This document shows, piece after piece, positions 52,653 through 61,572 of a stretch of 64,000 bases of DNA (position 1 is its first letter; each line of letters opens with the position of its first letter). The DNA is from Hartmannibacter diazotrophicus (GTDB taxonomy: Bacteria > Pseudomonadota > Alphaproteobacteria > Rhizobiales > Pleomorphomonadaceae). A model generated the notes under the pieces. The model made no database searches and was not told where the DNA came from. It was given only the letters and a program-made list of their open reading frames with translations. The position numbers and the translations under genes are program-made. Where the stretch lies: positions 468,550 to 532,549 of the forward strand of contig NZ_LT960614.1 in assembly GCF_900231165.1 (NCBI RefSeq), read 5' to 3'.

Positions 52653-52975
52653 GCCGAATTGCTCCTGTGACCGACGTCGCCCCGGAAGCCTCCCTTGCCA
52701 TCGCGGCCATCGGCAGCGTTGGAGGATTCGCGAGCGAGTCGTCGCGCCCGGATCGGGCTCGAATTTCAAGTCTGAAGTAAGATTGTTCGCTTTCAGAAAA
52801 AGATGCATAAATACGCCAACACTGTTTCTGTCTGTGAATAATCGCCTATGAGACCTGTCGCGCAGAAGCGGGAGCCGCCTTCGCGGTCACGAGTGCGCGG
52901 GACCAAAACGCGACAGAGGTTGCGCGATCAGATGCGCCGCAACAGGCCGGGCGCGCCGAAAGCGAGAGAGGGTCG

Positions 52976-53881
52976 ATGGATCAGTTGGCGGCCATGCGGG
53001 CCTTCGTCAGGGTGGTCGAAGTCGGCACCTTCACGCGCGCGTCCGAAACGCTCGCGATGCCGAAGGCGACGGTTACCAAGCTCATTCAGGGCCTTGAGGC
53101 CCATCTGCGGACGCAACTTCTCAATCGCACGACACGCCGCGTCCACGTGACCCCGGACGGTGCGCTCTACTATGAGCGGGCGGTGCGTCTCCTCGCCGAT
53201 ATCGATGAACTCGATGGCAGCATGACATCCTCGCAGGCGCTGCCGCGGGGACGGCTGCGGGTCGAGATTTCCGGCGCAATGGCGGCCGACGTCCTGGTGC
53301 CCGCCCTGCACGACTTCCACGGCGCCTATCCCGACATCCATATCGACCTCGGCGTCTCGGACCGGCAGGTCGACATCCTCGCCGAGAACGTCGATTGCGC
53401 CATTCGCGTCGGCCAGTTGCGGGACCAGTCCCTGATTGCCCGGCGCATAGCATCCATGGCCTTCGTGGCCTGTGCCGCTCCTGCCTATCTGGACAAGTTC
53501 GGTGTGCCGGGACATCCGATCGATCTTGAAGCCGGCCATCTCGTGATCGGCTACACGCGTCCGCCGGGCGGTGGCCAGATGCCGCTTGCCTTCCTTCGCG
53601 ACGGGACGGCCATCAGCGTCACGGCGAACAGCATCCTCTCGGTCGACGAGGGCCGGACTTATGTCGCCGCCGCGATTGCAGGGCACGGGATCGTTCAGGC
53701 GCCGGTGTTCATGGTCCGGGACGCGATGGCCGCCGGGGCCCTGCGACCGATCCTCACCGACTGGACCTTCGATGCCCTGCCGATCTATGTCGTCTATCCA
53801 CCGAACCGTCATCTTGGCAACAAACTGCGCGTCTTCGTCGACTGGGCGGCCAATCTCTTCGCGAACGCCGGGTTGTCCTAG
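52976..53881 (+). CDS. LysR family regulator of the efflux genes
   Basis: A 301-residue CrgA-like LysR protein: HTH in MRAFVRVVEVGTFTRASETL and AMPKATVTKLIQGLEAHL, effector domain from GRLRVEISGAMAADVLVPAL. It is divergent from the hydrolase-adaptor-permease operon with a 320-bp gap, the arrangement expected for its regulator. The effector is unknown. Confidence 0.92.
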   Translation: MDQLAAMRAFVRVVEVGTFTRASETLAMPKATVTKLIQGLEAHLRTQLLNRTTRRVHVTPDGALYYERAVRLLADIDELDGSMTSSQALPRGRLRVEISGAMAADVLVPALHDFHGAYPDIHIDLGVSDRQVDILAENVDCAIRVGQLRDQSLIARRIASMAFVACAAPAYLDKFGVPGHPIDLEAGHLVIGYTRPPGGGQMPLAFLRDGTAISVTANSILSVDEGRTYVAAAIAGHGIVQAPVFMVRDAMAAGALRPILTDWTFDALPIYVVYPPNRHLGNKLRVFVDWAANLFANAGLS

Positions 53882-54003
53882 CGGGCGCGCTCCAAGGCTG
53901 ACGTCGTCACCGGATCCTGGCACCGTCACGATGACTTAGCCCTGTTCTCTCAGCGTTTCTAGGCTCGCTCCGTTCACGTTGTGATGAACTGCTCCCCACG
54001 TTT

Positions 54004-54027
54004 GGAGCGCCCCATGCGGGCGCTTCC
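54004..54027. terminator. Hairpin between converging LysR and VIT-like genes
   Basis: AGCGCCC (54006-54012) pairs with GGGCGCT (54018-54024), extended by GG/CC past a one-base bulge. It lies in the 200-bp gap between the LysR (+) and the VIT-like gene (-). No T-tract. Confidence 0.4.
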
Positions 54028-54078
54028 AGGGGCGCGAACCTGCAAACGCATCGAGGCAAACTCAGTGCGTTTCATGGC

Positions 54079-54567
54079 TTACGTGCCGCCGATTTGCACC
54101 CCAACCGCCAAGACGATGATGCCGCCGACAACAACCTGAATAAGCGCGCGCGGGATCGGCGTGCCCATGTAGCGATTCTGGACAAGAGTGATGAGCATCA
54201 ACTCGAGAGCAATGAAGGCTGAGGCCAAGATCAGAGCGGACTGAAACTTGGAAATCAGAAAGGGCAGTGAATGCGCCAGCCCTCCTGCCGCAGTCATGAG
54301 TCCGACCGTCAGGCCGCGCTTGACCGGCGAGCCCCGCCCGGAAATCCCGCCATCGTCGGACGCTATTTCCGTGATGCCCATGGAGATGCCCGCACCCAGA
54401 GCAGTTGCAAGACCGACTTTGAATGTCGTCGCCGTGTCGTGGGTTGAAAAGGCTGTCGCAAACACGGGTGCAAGTGTTGAGATCGATCCATCGATCAAGC
54501 CTGCCAACCCGGGCTGGATATATGTCAAAACGGTTTGCCGATCTGCCTTCGTGCCAATCTCGCTCAT
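54079..54567 (-). CDS. VIT/CCC1-family membrane protein
   Basis: A 162-residue protein resembling the transporter half of VIT/CCC1 iron/manganese transporters: GLIDGSISTLAPVFATAFST, ATALGAGISMGITEIASDDG, then several hydrophobic helices. In Rhizobiales, MbfA fuses such a domain to a ferritin-like N terminus; this protein lacks it. Shorter than a full VIT1 (about 230 residues), it may be a compact or degenerate version. It could export iron or manganese. Confidence 0.75.
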   Translation of the reverse strand: MSEIGTKADRQTVLTYIQPGLAGLIDGSISTLAPVFATAFSTHDTATTFKVGLATALGAGISMGITEIASDDGGISGRGSPVKRGLTVGLMTAAGGLAHSLPFLISKFQSALILASAFIALELMLITLVQNRYMGTPIPRALIQVVVGGIIVLAVGVQIGGT

Positions 54568-54756
54568 GGTCGGTTATCCTTGGGGACACTCTGTCGTATG
54601 TCGCCAGGATAAGCCCGTGTCACAGGTGGTTCTTGTAAAAAGGAGCTTTCTTCAAATAATTACAAATAATACTCGGTCGCTACGCTTGCATACGGACGTA
54701 TTATGGGCTGGGCGACTTTCGTTTTCTGGCTTTCCGTGCAGATCCATTGATCTGCG

Positions 54757-55662
54757 CTAGAGGTTGCGGGCGATTTCATCGCAAAAATCAATAAACGCGC
54801 GCACCTTCGCCGGCTGATGCTGACGCGAGGGATGGTAGGCATAGAGCGGAAAGCGCTCCCCGTGCCAGTCGGGGAAGAGGTCGATCAAGTCGCCGCACGC
54901 CAGTCTCGCGCCGACGCCCCAACCGATCACTTGGGCGATGCCGGTCCCGGCGAGGCATTCCTCCAGCATGGATTTCGGATCGGTGAATGTCAGAGGGCCA
55001 GTTGTCTGCACCTCGATTGTCTCATTGGCGCTGATGAACTCCCAGCCGAAGGGCTGCCCCGATGACGGATCGAAAAATTGCAGGCAGCGATGTTGGGCAA
55101 GATCCGTGGGATGCGCGGGCCGCCCGTGGCGGGCGAGATAGGCGGGCGAGGCAAGCGTGAGGATCGGCGCTTCGATCAGCTTGCGCGAGACGAGCGTCGC
55201 ACCGCGCGGCTGACCGAACCGGACTGCCAGGTCGATGCCATCGGCGACGAGATCGCCGATGTGCTCGCGGGTCACGAATTCCACCCTCAGATCGGGATAG
55301 CGCTCGCAAAACACTCCGAGCTGCCCGGCGAGCACCAGCGGCAGGAAGAAGGGATCGATGTCGACCCGCAGCCGCCCGCGCACGGCCGAGGCCGCTCCGG
55401 ACGCTGCCACCGCTGCATCCTCGATGGCGTCGAGATGGGGTTTGGCCTCGTCATAGAAGCGGCGGCCTTCATCGGTCAGCGTGACCGAGCGTGTCGTGCG
55501 ATCGAGCAGGCGGACGCCGAGACGCGCCTCAAGCCTGCTGATCGATCGGCTGACGCCGGAGTCGGTGATGCCGATCAGTTCGGCCGCTTTCACGAAGCTG
55601 CCGCCTTCGACCACGGCCGCCAGCACGCTCACCCCGGACAGAATTCTCCCGTCAAACGCCAT
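54757..55662 (-). CDS. LysR family regulator
   Basis: A 301-residue CrgA-like LysR: HTH in SVLAAVVEGGSFVKAAELIG and TDSGVSRSISRLEARLG, effector domain from GRLRVDIDPFFLPLVLAGQL. Divergent from the amidohydrolase-MFS-SDR genes (133-bp gap), which it probably controls. An inverted repeat GGTAT/ATACC lies at 55737-55752 in that gap. Confidence 0.92.
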   Translation of the reverse strand: MAFDGRILSGVSVLAAVVEGGSFVKAAELIGITDSGVSRSISRLEARLGVRLLDRTTRSVTLTDEGRRFYDEAKPHLDAIEDAAVAASGAASAVRGRLRVDIDPFFLPLVLAGQLGVFCERYPDLRVEFVTREHIGDLVADGIDLAVRFGQPRGATLVSRKLIEAPILTLASPAYLARHGRPAHPTDLAQHRCLQFFDPSSGQPFGWEFISANETIEVQTTGPLTFTDPKSMLEECLAGTGIAQVIGWGVGARLACGDLIDLFPDWHGERFPLYAYHPSRQHQPAKVRAFIDFCDEIARNL

Positions 55663-55736
55663 ACGAAGGCCTGCTCATATCCAGCTCTGATTTTCAGTCA
55701 GGAATGATCTGACACAATCGCACTTAATTCAAGAAC

Positions 55737-55752
55737 GGTATTGCGCGATACC
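55737..55752. promoter_or_regulatory. Short inverted repeat in LysR-amidohydrolase promoter
   Basis: GGTAT (55737-55741) and ATACC (55748-55752) flank TGCGCG. It sits 44 bases upstream of the amidohydrolase ATG. A LysR site is possible but not certain. Confidence 0.35.
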
Positions 55753-55795
55753 GACTGCGAGGCGTCAGAGCCCACCTGAACGAAAGGACTGGATC

Positions 55796-57142
55796 ATGAG
55801 CACGCAAGGCAATTCCCGCACGCTCTTCAAGGGCGGCACTCTCCTCACGATGGAGCACGCCGCGCCGAAGCCCACCGTTGGCGACCTTCTCGTCGAGGGC
55901 GGCCGGATCGTCGCCATCGGATCAAATCTGGCGGCGATCGATGCCGTGGTGATCGACGCGGCCGGCAGCATCGTCATGCCGGGCCTCGTGGATGCCCACC
56001 ATCACATGTGGCTCGGGGTGATGCGGCGCATGATGCCGAACGTCGACGATCTCTTCGCCTATATCGACGTCGTCGCCGAGAAGCTGGGCGCTCACTATCG
56101 TCCGCTCGACATGTATCTGAGCACAAAGCTGACGGCGCTTGCCTGCCTCGACGCCGGCATCACCACGGTCGTCGACGCCTGCCATTCGTCGCGCAGCCCC
56201 GAGCATACCGACGCGGCGCTCGATGCTCTTGATGATAGCGGCATCCGGGCTCTGCACATGGTGGGCGCCGCTATGGACAAGCAGGCCTCGTCCGCCCACA
56301 TTCCGGGCGATCTCAAGCGCCTCGCCGACAACTGGAACCAGAGCGACGGGCTGGTCCGGGTTGGCCTCTTCGGACAGCTCAACATCGACTGGTGGCGGAC
56401 CGCCCGCGCGCTCGACATGCGCATCCTCACCGAGTTCATCGGCGATCTGGCGAAACTCGGACCGGAGTTCGACGAACAAGGTCTGCTCGGGCCCCACAAC
56501 ATCTTCAACCATTGCACGCGCATGCCGCAGGAAACCTGGCAGCGGCTCGCTGCCGCCGGCGTCAATGTAACGGTCAACCCGCGCTCCGATGCGCTGTTCG
56601 GTTTCGACGACGAGAGCTTCGCGTATCAGCAGGCGGTCGACCGTGGCCTGACGCCCGCGCTCGGTATCGATCTCGATACCGCCTTCGGCAGCGATCTCTT
56701 CGGCGAGATGCATGCGCTGTTCGGCCAGCAGCGTTCGGCCATGCGCTATCGCCGCTTCCGGGGCGAGGAGAATGTGCCCGCGCCGATCTCGGTCCAGGCG
56801 GTTCTGGAGGCCGCAACCGTCAACGGCGCCCGCGCCGCCGGCCTTCAGGACCAGATTGGCGCGCTGTCCGTCGGCCGTCAGGCTGACATCATCATGGTGC
56901 GCACCGACGATGTCGCCGTCTTCCCGGTGACCGACCCTGTCGGGACGATCGTCCAGGCAGTGGAACGCGCGAATGTCGACACGGTCATGGTCGCAGGCAA
57001 GGTCCGCAAGCGCGGCGGCAAGCTGGTCGGCGTCGATCTGGCGAAGCTCCAGGCCGAGGTAACCCGCTCACGCGATTACCTGCTTCAAGCCGGCGGCTAT
57101 CGGCCGGAAGGCGTCGGCACGCGCGTGACTGCAGCCGCCTGA
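55796..57142 (+). CDS. Amidohydrolase, AtzA/TrzN-like
   Basis: A 448-residue amidohydrolase. Metal-binding motifs include VDAHHHMWLG (HxH), FNHCTRMPQETW and GIDLDTAFGSDLF with its metal Asp. Related enzymes remove amino or chloro groups from heterocycles. AAAGGA lies upstream of the ATG. Next are an MFS transporter and an SDR, suggesting uptake and conversion of an N-containing ring compound or drug-like molecule. The substrate is not determined. Confidence 0.88.
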   Translation: MSTQGNSRTLFKGGTLLTMEHAAPKPTVGDLLVEGGRIVAIGSNLAAIDAVVIDAAGSIVMPGLVDAHHHMWLGVMRRMMPNVDDLFAYIDVVAEKLGAHYRPLDMYLSTKLTALACLDAGITTVVDACHSSRSPEHTDAALDALDDSGIRALHMVGAAMDKQASSAHIPGDLKRLADNWNQSDGLVRVGLFGQLNIDWWRTARALDMRILTEFIGDLAKLGPEFDEQGLLGPHNIFNHCTRMPQETWQRLAAAGVNVTVNPRSDALFGFDDESFAYQQAVDRGLTPALGIDLDTAFGSDLFGEMHALFGQQRSAMRYRRFRGEENVPAPISVQAVLEAATVNGARAAGLQDQIGALSVGRQADIIMVRTDDVAVFPVTDPVGTIVQAVERANVDTVMVAGKVRKRGGKLVGVDLAKLQAEVTRSRDYLLQAGGYRPEGVGTRVTAAA

Positions 57143-57209
57143 CCCATCAGGGCGCTGCCTCCTTGGCGAGGCGCGCCCCCATACCCAAGCTCATCACAAG
57201 GAGGCTGTC

Positions 57210-58409
57210 ATGTCAGCATTGACGGTCAACCGTGCGGATCAGGTCGACATTGCTCGGCAATTCCTGTCCCGCCCCGCGCCGGGCATCATAGCGGCCCTGT
57301 TCTGTGGCTATCTCGCCGTCGGCCTGCCGCTGCCGGTGATCCCGCTCTTCGTCCACGACAAACTCGGCTTCTCCACCTTCGTCGTCGGTCTGGTGATCGG
57401 CATCCAGTTCCTGGCGACCGTGCTGACGCGCGGCTATGCCGGTCGTCTCACCGACCAGCACGGCGGCAAGCGCTCCGCGCTGCAGGGAGCGGCGGTCAGC
57501 GCACTCGCGGGCCTGCTCTATCTCGTCGCCGCGATCCCGGGCCTTTCGCCCACCGTCAGCCTGGCGATCATCGTAGTGGGCCGAGTTGCGGCCGGTCTGG
57601 GCGAGAGCCAGTTCGTCACCGGCTGCGTGTCATGGTCCATCGCTTCGGTCGGACCCGGGCGCGCCGGCATGTCCATGTCCTGGACCGGCATAGCCATGTT
57701 TGCCGCGCTCGCCGTCGGCGCGCCGATCGGCATGCTGCTGTTCCAACTCTATGGCCTCGAAACGGCGATGATTGCCTGTGTCGTCGCTCCGCTCACCGCC
57801 GCCGCCATCGCTTTTCGCACGCGATCCTATGCGACGCCGGCCGGCCCGCGGCTGCCCTTCACCAGGGTGATCGGCCAGATCTGGCGCGAAGGCCTCGGCC
57901 TGATGCTGCAGGGCGTCGGCCTGTCGGGTCTGACGGCCTTCGCCTCGCTCTATTTCGCGGCGCGTCACTGGGACAATTCAGGGCTCGTGATGACGGCCTT
58001 CGGCGTCGGCTTCATCGTCGTGCGCGTCGTGCTCGGACACGTGCCCGACCGGACGAGCGGCTATCGGGTCGCCCTCTGGTCGCTGGTCATCGAAGCCATC
58101 GGCCAGGCGATGATCTGGCTGGCGCCGACCGAGGCCGTGGCCCTCTCCGGAGCGCTCGTCACGGGCCTCGGTTGTGCCTTGATCTTCCCGGGACTTGGCG
58201 TGGAAGCCCTGAAAAGGGTGCCGCCGGCCAATCGCGGCAGCGCCATGGGCGCCTTCGTCGCCTTCCTCGACGTCGCCTATGGAATTTCCGGGCCCATCGC
58301 CGGCGTGATCGCGGGAGAATTCGGCTACGCCGCCGTCTACCTCTTCGGCGCGGGCTGCGCCCTGGCCGGGGCGGCACTGGTTCTCTCCGTCCGCAGCCCC
58401 AAATCCTGA
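57210..58409 (+). CDS. MFS transporter
   Basis: A 399-residue transporter with twelve hydrophobic segments. Pattern GRLTDQHGGKRSALQGAAVS after TM2-3 is the MFS loop signature, and a related copy appears near GHVPDRTSGYRVAL. Closest by eye to the YhhS/YfcJ-like exporters. AAGGAGG lies before the ATG. It is in the same direction as the amidohydrolase and SDR genes and likely moves their substrate or product. Confidence 0.9.
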   Translation: MSALTVNRADQVDIARQFLSRPAPGIIAALFCGYLAVGLPLPVIPLFVHDKLGFSTFVVGLVIGIQFLATVLTRGYAGRLTDQHGGKRSALQGAAVSALAGLLYLVAAIPGLSPTVSLAIIVVGRVAAGLGESQFVTGCVSWSIASVGPGRAGMSMSWTGIAMFAALAVGAPIGMLLFQLYGLETAMIACVVAPLTAAAIAFRTRSYATPAGPRLPFTRVIGQIWREGLGLMLQGVGLSGLTAFASLYFAARHWDNSGLVMTAFGVGFIVVRVVLGHVPDRTSGYRVALWSLVIEAIGQAMIWLAPTEAVALSGALVTGLGCALIFPGLGVEALKRVPPANRGSAMGAFVAFLDVAYGISGPIAGVIAGEFGYAAVYLFGAGCALAGAALVLSVRSPKS

Positions 58410-58436
58410 CAATTGATCCCGAAAGGAGTTAGCCGC

Positions 58437-59210
58437 ATGTCCCGTATCTTTATTTCCGGCTCGTCGACCGGCCTCGGTCTGATGGCGGGCGAGTTGCTCG
58501 CAGGCCAGGGCCACAAGGTCGTCCTGCACGCCCGCAACCCCGATCGAGCGGAAGATGCCAGAAAGGCGCAGCCCCGGGCCGAAGCCGTGGTGACAGGGGA
58601 TGTTGCGACTATCGCAGGTGCGAGGGATGTCGCCGCCCAGGTCAACGCCCTCGGCCGGTTCGATGCCGTCATTCACAACGCCGGCGTTGGCTATCGCGAG
58701 GCCTACCGGCCGACGGCCGACGGACTGCCGCATGTTTTCGCGATCAACACGCTGTCGACCTACATCCTGACCGCGCTGATCGAGCGGCCAGGCCGGCTCG
58801 TCTATCTGTCCTCCGGCATGCACCATCAGACAGACGCCAATCTTGACGATATTCTCTGGAAGGAACGGCGCTGGTACGGGGCGCAGGCCTACTCCGAAAC
58901 CAAGCTGCATGACGTCATGCTGGCCTTTGCCGTGGCACGGCTTTGGCCGGGTGTCTTCTCCAATGCGCTGGAGCCCGGTTGGGTGCCGACGAAGATGGGC
59001 GGGCCGGGCGCACCCGACGACATGAGGCAGGCGCATCTGACTCAAGCCTGGCTTGCCGCCGGCGACGATCCAAAGGCGGACGTGACGGGGAAGTATTTCT
59101 ATCACCTGAAGCGCATGGACCCCAATCCGCAGGCGCGCGATCCGAAGCTGCAGGATCGGCTGATCGCCATCTGCGCCGAGATCTCGGGCGTTGCATTTCC
59201 CAATGAATGA
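58437..59210 (+). CDS. SDR family oxidoreductase (intact)
   Basis: A 257-residue short-chain dehydrogenase. The cofactor motif is FISGSSTGLGLMAGELL, the structural NAG is in VIHNAGVGYREA and the catalytic Tyr-Lys in AQAYSETKLHDV, with Ser in VYLSSGMHHQ. ATG at 58437 follows AAGGAG by 8 bases. It completes the LysR-controlled amidohydrolase-MFS-SDR set and is the only complete SDR among several remnants further downstream. Confidence 0.92.
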   Translation: MSRIFISGSSTGLGLMAGELLAGQGHKVVLHARNPDRAEDARKAQPRAEAVVTGDVATIAGARDVAAQVNALGRFDAVIHNAGVGYREAYRPTADGLPHVFAINTLSTYILTALIERPGRLVYLSSGMHHQTDANLDDILWKERRWYGAQAYSETKLHDVMLAFAVARLWPGVFSNALEPGWVPTKMGGPGAPDDMRQAHLTQAWLAAGDDPKADVTGKYFYHLKRMDPNPQARDPKLQDRLIAICAEISGVAFPNE

Positions 59211-59256
59211 TGGGCGACACAGGGCGCGAGCTTCGCCTGGTGGGGGGTGCCGCGCT

Positions 59257-59418
59257 CAGGCCGGCGAGGATGCCAATCCGGCCCGGCGCGTCGTTATCCC
59301 GCCACTGCGCCTGGTGCTCGGCAGAGACACCTATGGCGCCATGCATAGGGCGCTGTCCAAAAGACTGGCTGAGATGGAAGCGCAAAAACATCTAGAACCA
59401 TCCGCGGATGGTAGGTAA
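59257..59418 (+). pseudogene. SDR C-terminal remnant
   Basis: The frame ending at 59418 reads VVIPPLRLVLGRDTYGAM then SKRLAEMEAQKHLEPSADGR, which resembles the C-terminal end of SDR proteins (pattern PPLRLxLGxDAxxAxxAxL). No N-terminal part or start precedes it, and the frame opens right after the stop of the intact SDR. It is a tail fragment, likely left by deletion. Confidence 0.55.
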
Positions 59419-59644
59419 TTTAAGAAATTACAATAGTATTTATTGTATTTATCTATTAATTTTCAATATTTCGTATCCAATAATCGCGCAATTCGTCAAA
59501 TATATTATTTCAATTATTACAAAGGAAACAACAATAAATCTTATCATGGCTCGTGTTTCCCGTCTGTATATGGAAGAAAAACGAAGAGTGTGAGCAAAGA
59601 TGCCGAGCTGCGTCGTTGACCAGGCATTCAATCTGAATCGGCGC
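59419..59644. other. AT-rich region
   Basis: About 200 bases (59419-59600) are overwhelmingly A and T, unlike all neighbours. The small open frame at 59408-59593 has no domain or ribosome binding site. It may be a promoter region or foreign DNA at a deletion junction. Confidence 0.5.
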
Positions 59645-60502
59645 TCACCGTCGGTAACGGAGGATCGGGGCAGTGACGTTCAATGAACCCTGGCCGGCAT
59701 CGACGAGTGACTGGTAGACCTTGAGCACTGCGTCGGTGATCGGCATCGGCGTCTCGCTCGATGCCGCCGCCACCGCCGCGTAGCGCAGGTCTTTTGCCAT
59801 CAGAGCGGCGGTGAACCTCGGCGTCGTGTCTCCTGCCGCCATCAGTCGGCCCATGCCGATTCCGGCTGCGCTTGCGACCGGAAGGCCCGCGATCATGTCC
59901 ATCGCGCTGTCCATTGAAATGCCCTGTGCTGCGGCAAATCCCAGTGCTTCCGCCAGACCCGCGACTTGCGCCGCGAGCAGTGCATTGGCGATGAGCTTCA
60001 TGAGGCATCCGCGTCCGCTCGCACCCGCATGAAAAACGGTGTTGGCATACTGCTTGATAAGCGGGGTCGCCCAATTGACGGCCTCGTCCTCGCCGCCAAC
60101 CAGGGCGACGAGCTGCGCGGCTTCAGCCTGAGGAAGGGACCCGACGACGGGCGCATCGACCAGCCTGGCGCCGCGCACACCGACCGCGGCGCTGAGTTCT
60201 GCGATCCATTCCGGAGACGCCGTTGTGACTTCAATGGCCGTCGCACCGGGGCGCAGTCCGGCAAGCGCGCCGTCGGCGCCTTTCCAGACCGAGCGCGAGG
60301 CGAGATCGTCGGACACCATGACAAAAACGGCGTCGGCGCCATTGGCCGCTTCGCGCGGCGTGCCGGCAACGCTCGCACCGTCGATGGCAAGGGTTGCCGC
60401 CGTTGTCCGATTCCAGATCTGGACATCATGTCCAGCCGCGATGAGATGCCCGACCATGCGGGAGCCCATCGCTCCAAGTCCAAGAAATGCAATCTTCTTC
60501 AT
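59645..60502 (-). CDS. 3-hydroxyisobutyrate dehydrogenase-like NAD(P)-dependent oxidoreductase
   Basis: A 285-residue member of the beta-hydroxyacid dehydrogenase family. It starts with IAFLGLGAMGSRMVGHL (Rossmann motif), has the substrate motif VDAPVVGSLPQAE and the catalytic Lys in GRGCLMKLIANALLAAQ. The substrate is unknown. ATG at 60502 is preceded by AAAGGACGAG. It is intact although surrounded by truncated genes. Confidence 0.92.
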   Translation of the reverse strand: MKKIAFLGLGAMGSRMVGHLIAAGHDVQIWNRTTAATLAIDGASVAGTPREAANGADAVFVMVSDDLASRSVWKGADGALAGLRPGATAIEVTTASPEWIAELSAAVGVRGARLVDAPVVGSLPQAEAAQLVALVGGEDEAVNWATPLIKQYANTVFHAGASGRGCLMKLIANALLAAQVAGLAEALGFAAAQGISMDSAMDMIAGLPVASAAGIGMGRLMAAGDTTPRFTAALMAKDLRYAAVAAASSETPMPITDAVLKVYQSLVDAGQGSLNVTAPILRYRR

Positions 60503-60539
60503 ATCTCGTCCTTTCGTCTCCCTCGTTTGTCGTTGGCGG

Positions 60540-60614
60540 CTTGATGGGCAGGTCGCGCAGGCGCACGCCCGTGCCGTCAAAGATCGCGTTGCCCACGGCC
60601 GCGGAAACGCCCGT
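60540..60614 (-). pseudogene. Xanthine dehydrogenase large-subunit C-terminal remnant
   Basis: Read on the - strand this segment gives TGVSAAVGNAIFDGTGVRLR then DLPIK, matching the extreme C terminus of molybdopterin-binding xanthine dehydrogenase/aldehyde oxidase subunits (pattern AxGNAIFxATGxRxRxLPI). Nothing of the remaining 700-odd residues is present; upstream it is joined directly to an SDR start. Confidence 0.55.
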
Positions 60615-60657
60615 TGCCGCTTGATGAGCCGGCAATGAGAACAACCTGCTTGCTCAT
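60577..60657 (-). pseudogene. SDR N-terminal remnant
   Basis: ATG at 60657 with GGAGACTGAG upstream begins MSKQVVLIAGSSSGNG, the first strand and glycine motif of an SDR. After about 16 codons the frame enters the xanthine dehydrogenase tail out of frame and stops at 60577. The rest of the gene has been deleted. Confidence 0.6.
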
Positions 60658-60762
60658 CTCAGTCTCCGAAGTTGGAAGAAGATGGGACCGGACCGCCGTT
60701 GGGGAGGAGGGTGGCGGTCCGGTCCTGCGAGGCGCTGAGGGAGCAAGCGCCTCGAACTGCCG

Positions 60763-60909
60763 TCAGATGATGCCGCCGTTGGCGCGCAGTACCTGACCGT
60801 TGATCCACGAAGCGTCCGGCCCCGTCAGGAAGGCGGCGGTCGAAGCGATGGCAGCGCCAATGCCGCGCGAGGATCCGGTCACGATGGCTGGTCTTGAAGT
60901 CGTGCTCAT
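60763..60909 (-). pseudogene. SDR with internal deletion (head joined to tail)
   Basis: The 48-codon frame starts MSTTSRPAIVTGSSRGIGAA (a complete SDR start with TGSSRGIG) and passes without a stop into FLTGPDASWINGQVLRANGG, the end of a classical SDR. About 190-200 residues, including NAG and the catalytic Tyr-Lys, are missing, and the junction is in frame. It is a deletion scar, although it could still be translated as a short peptide. Confidence 0.75.
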
Positions 60910-61009
60910 CTTCCTGATTCCGATTTCCTGTCCGGAGGCGATTGATGCGAGGGTTTGCGTCTGGCCGAAACGCCCCGGTGATTGCTCGTCCTGAATGTGC
61001 AGCGATCCA

Positions 61010-61119
61010 GAAGAAAACTCACGTAAATAGATGAAAAAATTTGCGTATATTCGAGTTACTGGAATTTTATATAAGAATAATTTTGAAATATCTGGAAAGT
61101 ATTTGTGTAAATAAGGATT
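61010..61119. other. AT-rich stretch with direct repeat
   Basis: Strongly AT-rich DNA between two SDR remnants. An 11-bp direct repeat ATCTGGAAAGT lies at 61090-61100 and 61135-61145, the second copy inside the next pseudogene. No gene is visible. Confidence 0.45.
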
Positions 61120-61526
61120 TTATGCCGAATAAAAATCTGGAAAGTGGGCTTTTGTACGTGCATTGGCGCTGGATGCTTGCCAGTCTAGCGAATTGCCGAA
61201 GTAGCTGAGAAAGAAAAGGCCCTGACATCCCCGCTGTCCGGTGAGGACGTCGACAACCATCAGGACACTCTGCGCAATCTCGAGGCCAGCGGTCGGGCCT
61301 CCCATCTCCGTGCGCACCCATCCATGTGGCATGGCGATCACCGCCCGCGAGCCGCCCGTGCGGTCGAAGAAAGTGCGCAACAACATGTTCAGGGCAGCCT
61401 TGGGCAGGTCATCCTGCGAACGGTGGCGACAACGTGCCAGCCTCGTTCCGCCAGTTCGCTTGTGATCGCGAGGCCAGGCCCGCGCGACCCGCCTGAAGCG
61501 ACAGCGCGGCCATTGAACGCCGTCAT
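61120..61526 (-). pseudogene. SDR with internal deletion and frameshift
   Basis: From ATG at 61526 the - strand reads MTAFNGRAVASGGSRGPGLA then ELAERGWHVVATVR, an SDR start, which stops at 61389. In a different frame the end of the gene follows: DLPKAALNMLLRTFF (the region after the catalytic Tyr-Lys), then AMPHGWVRTEMGGP and a C-terminal tail to 61120. Roughly 100 residues in the middle are lost. Confidence 0.7.
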
Positions 61527-61572
61527 GAGGCGAGAAATGGCCTGCCCGCGAAAAGGCGTCCGGGCGCGTGGG

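Noticed and set aside
59408..59593. Possible 61-residue membrane peptide in the AT-rich region
   Set aside because: Hydrophobicity follows from AT-rich codons; no ribosome binding site.
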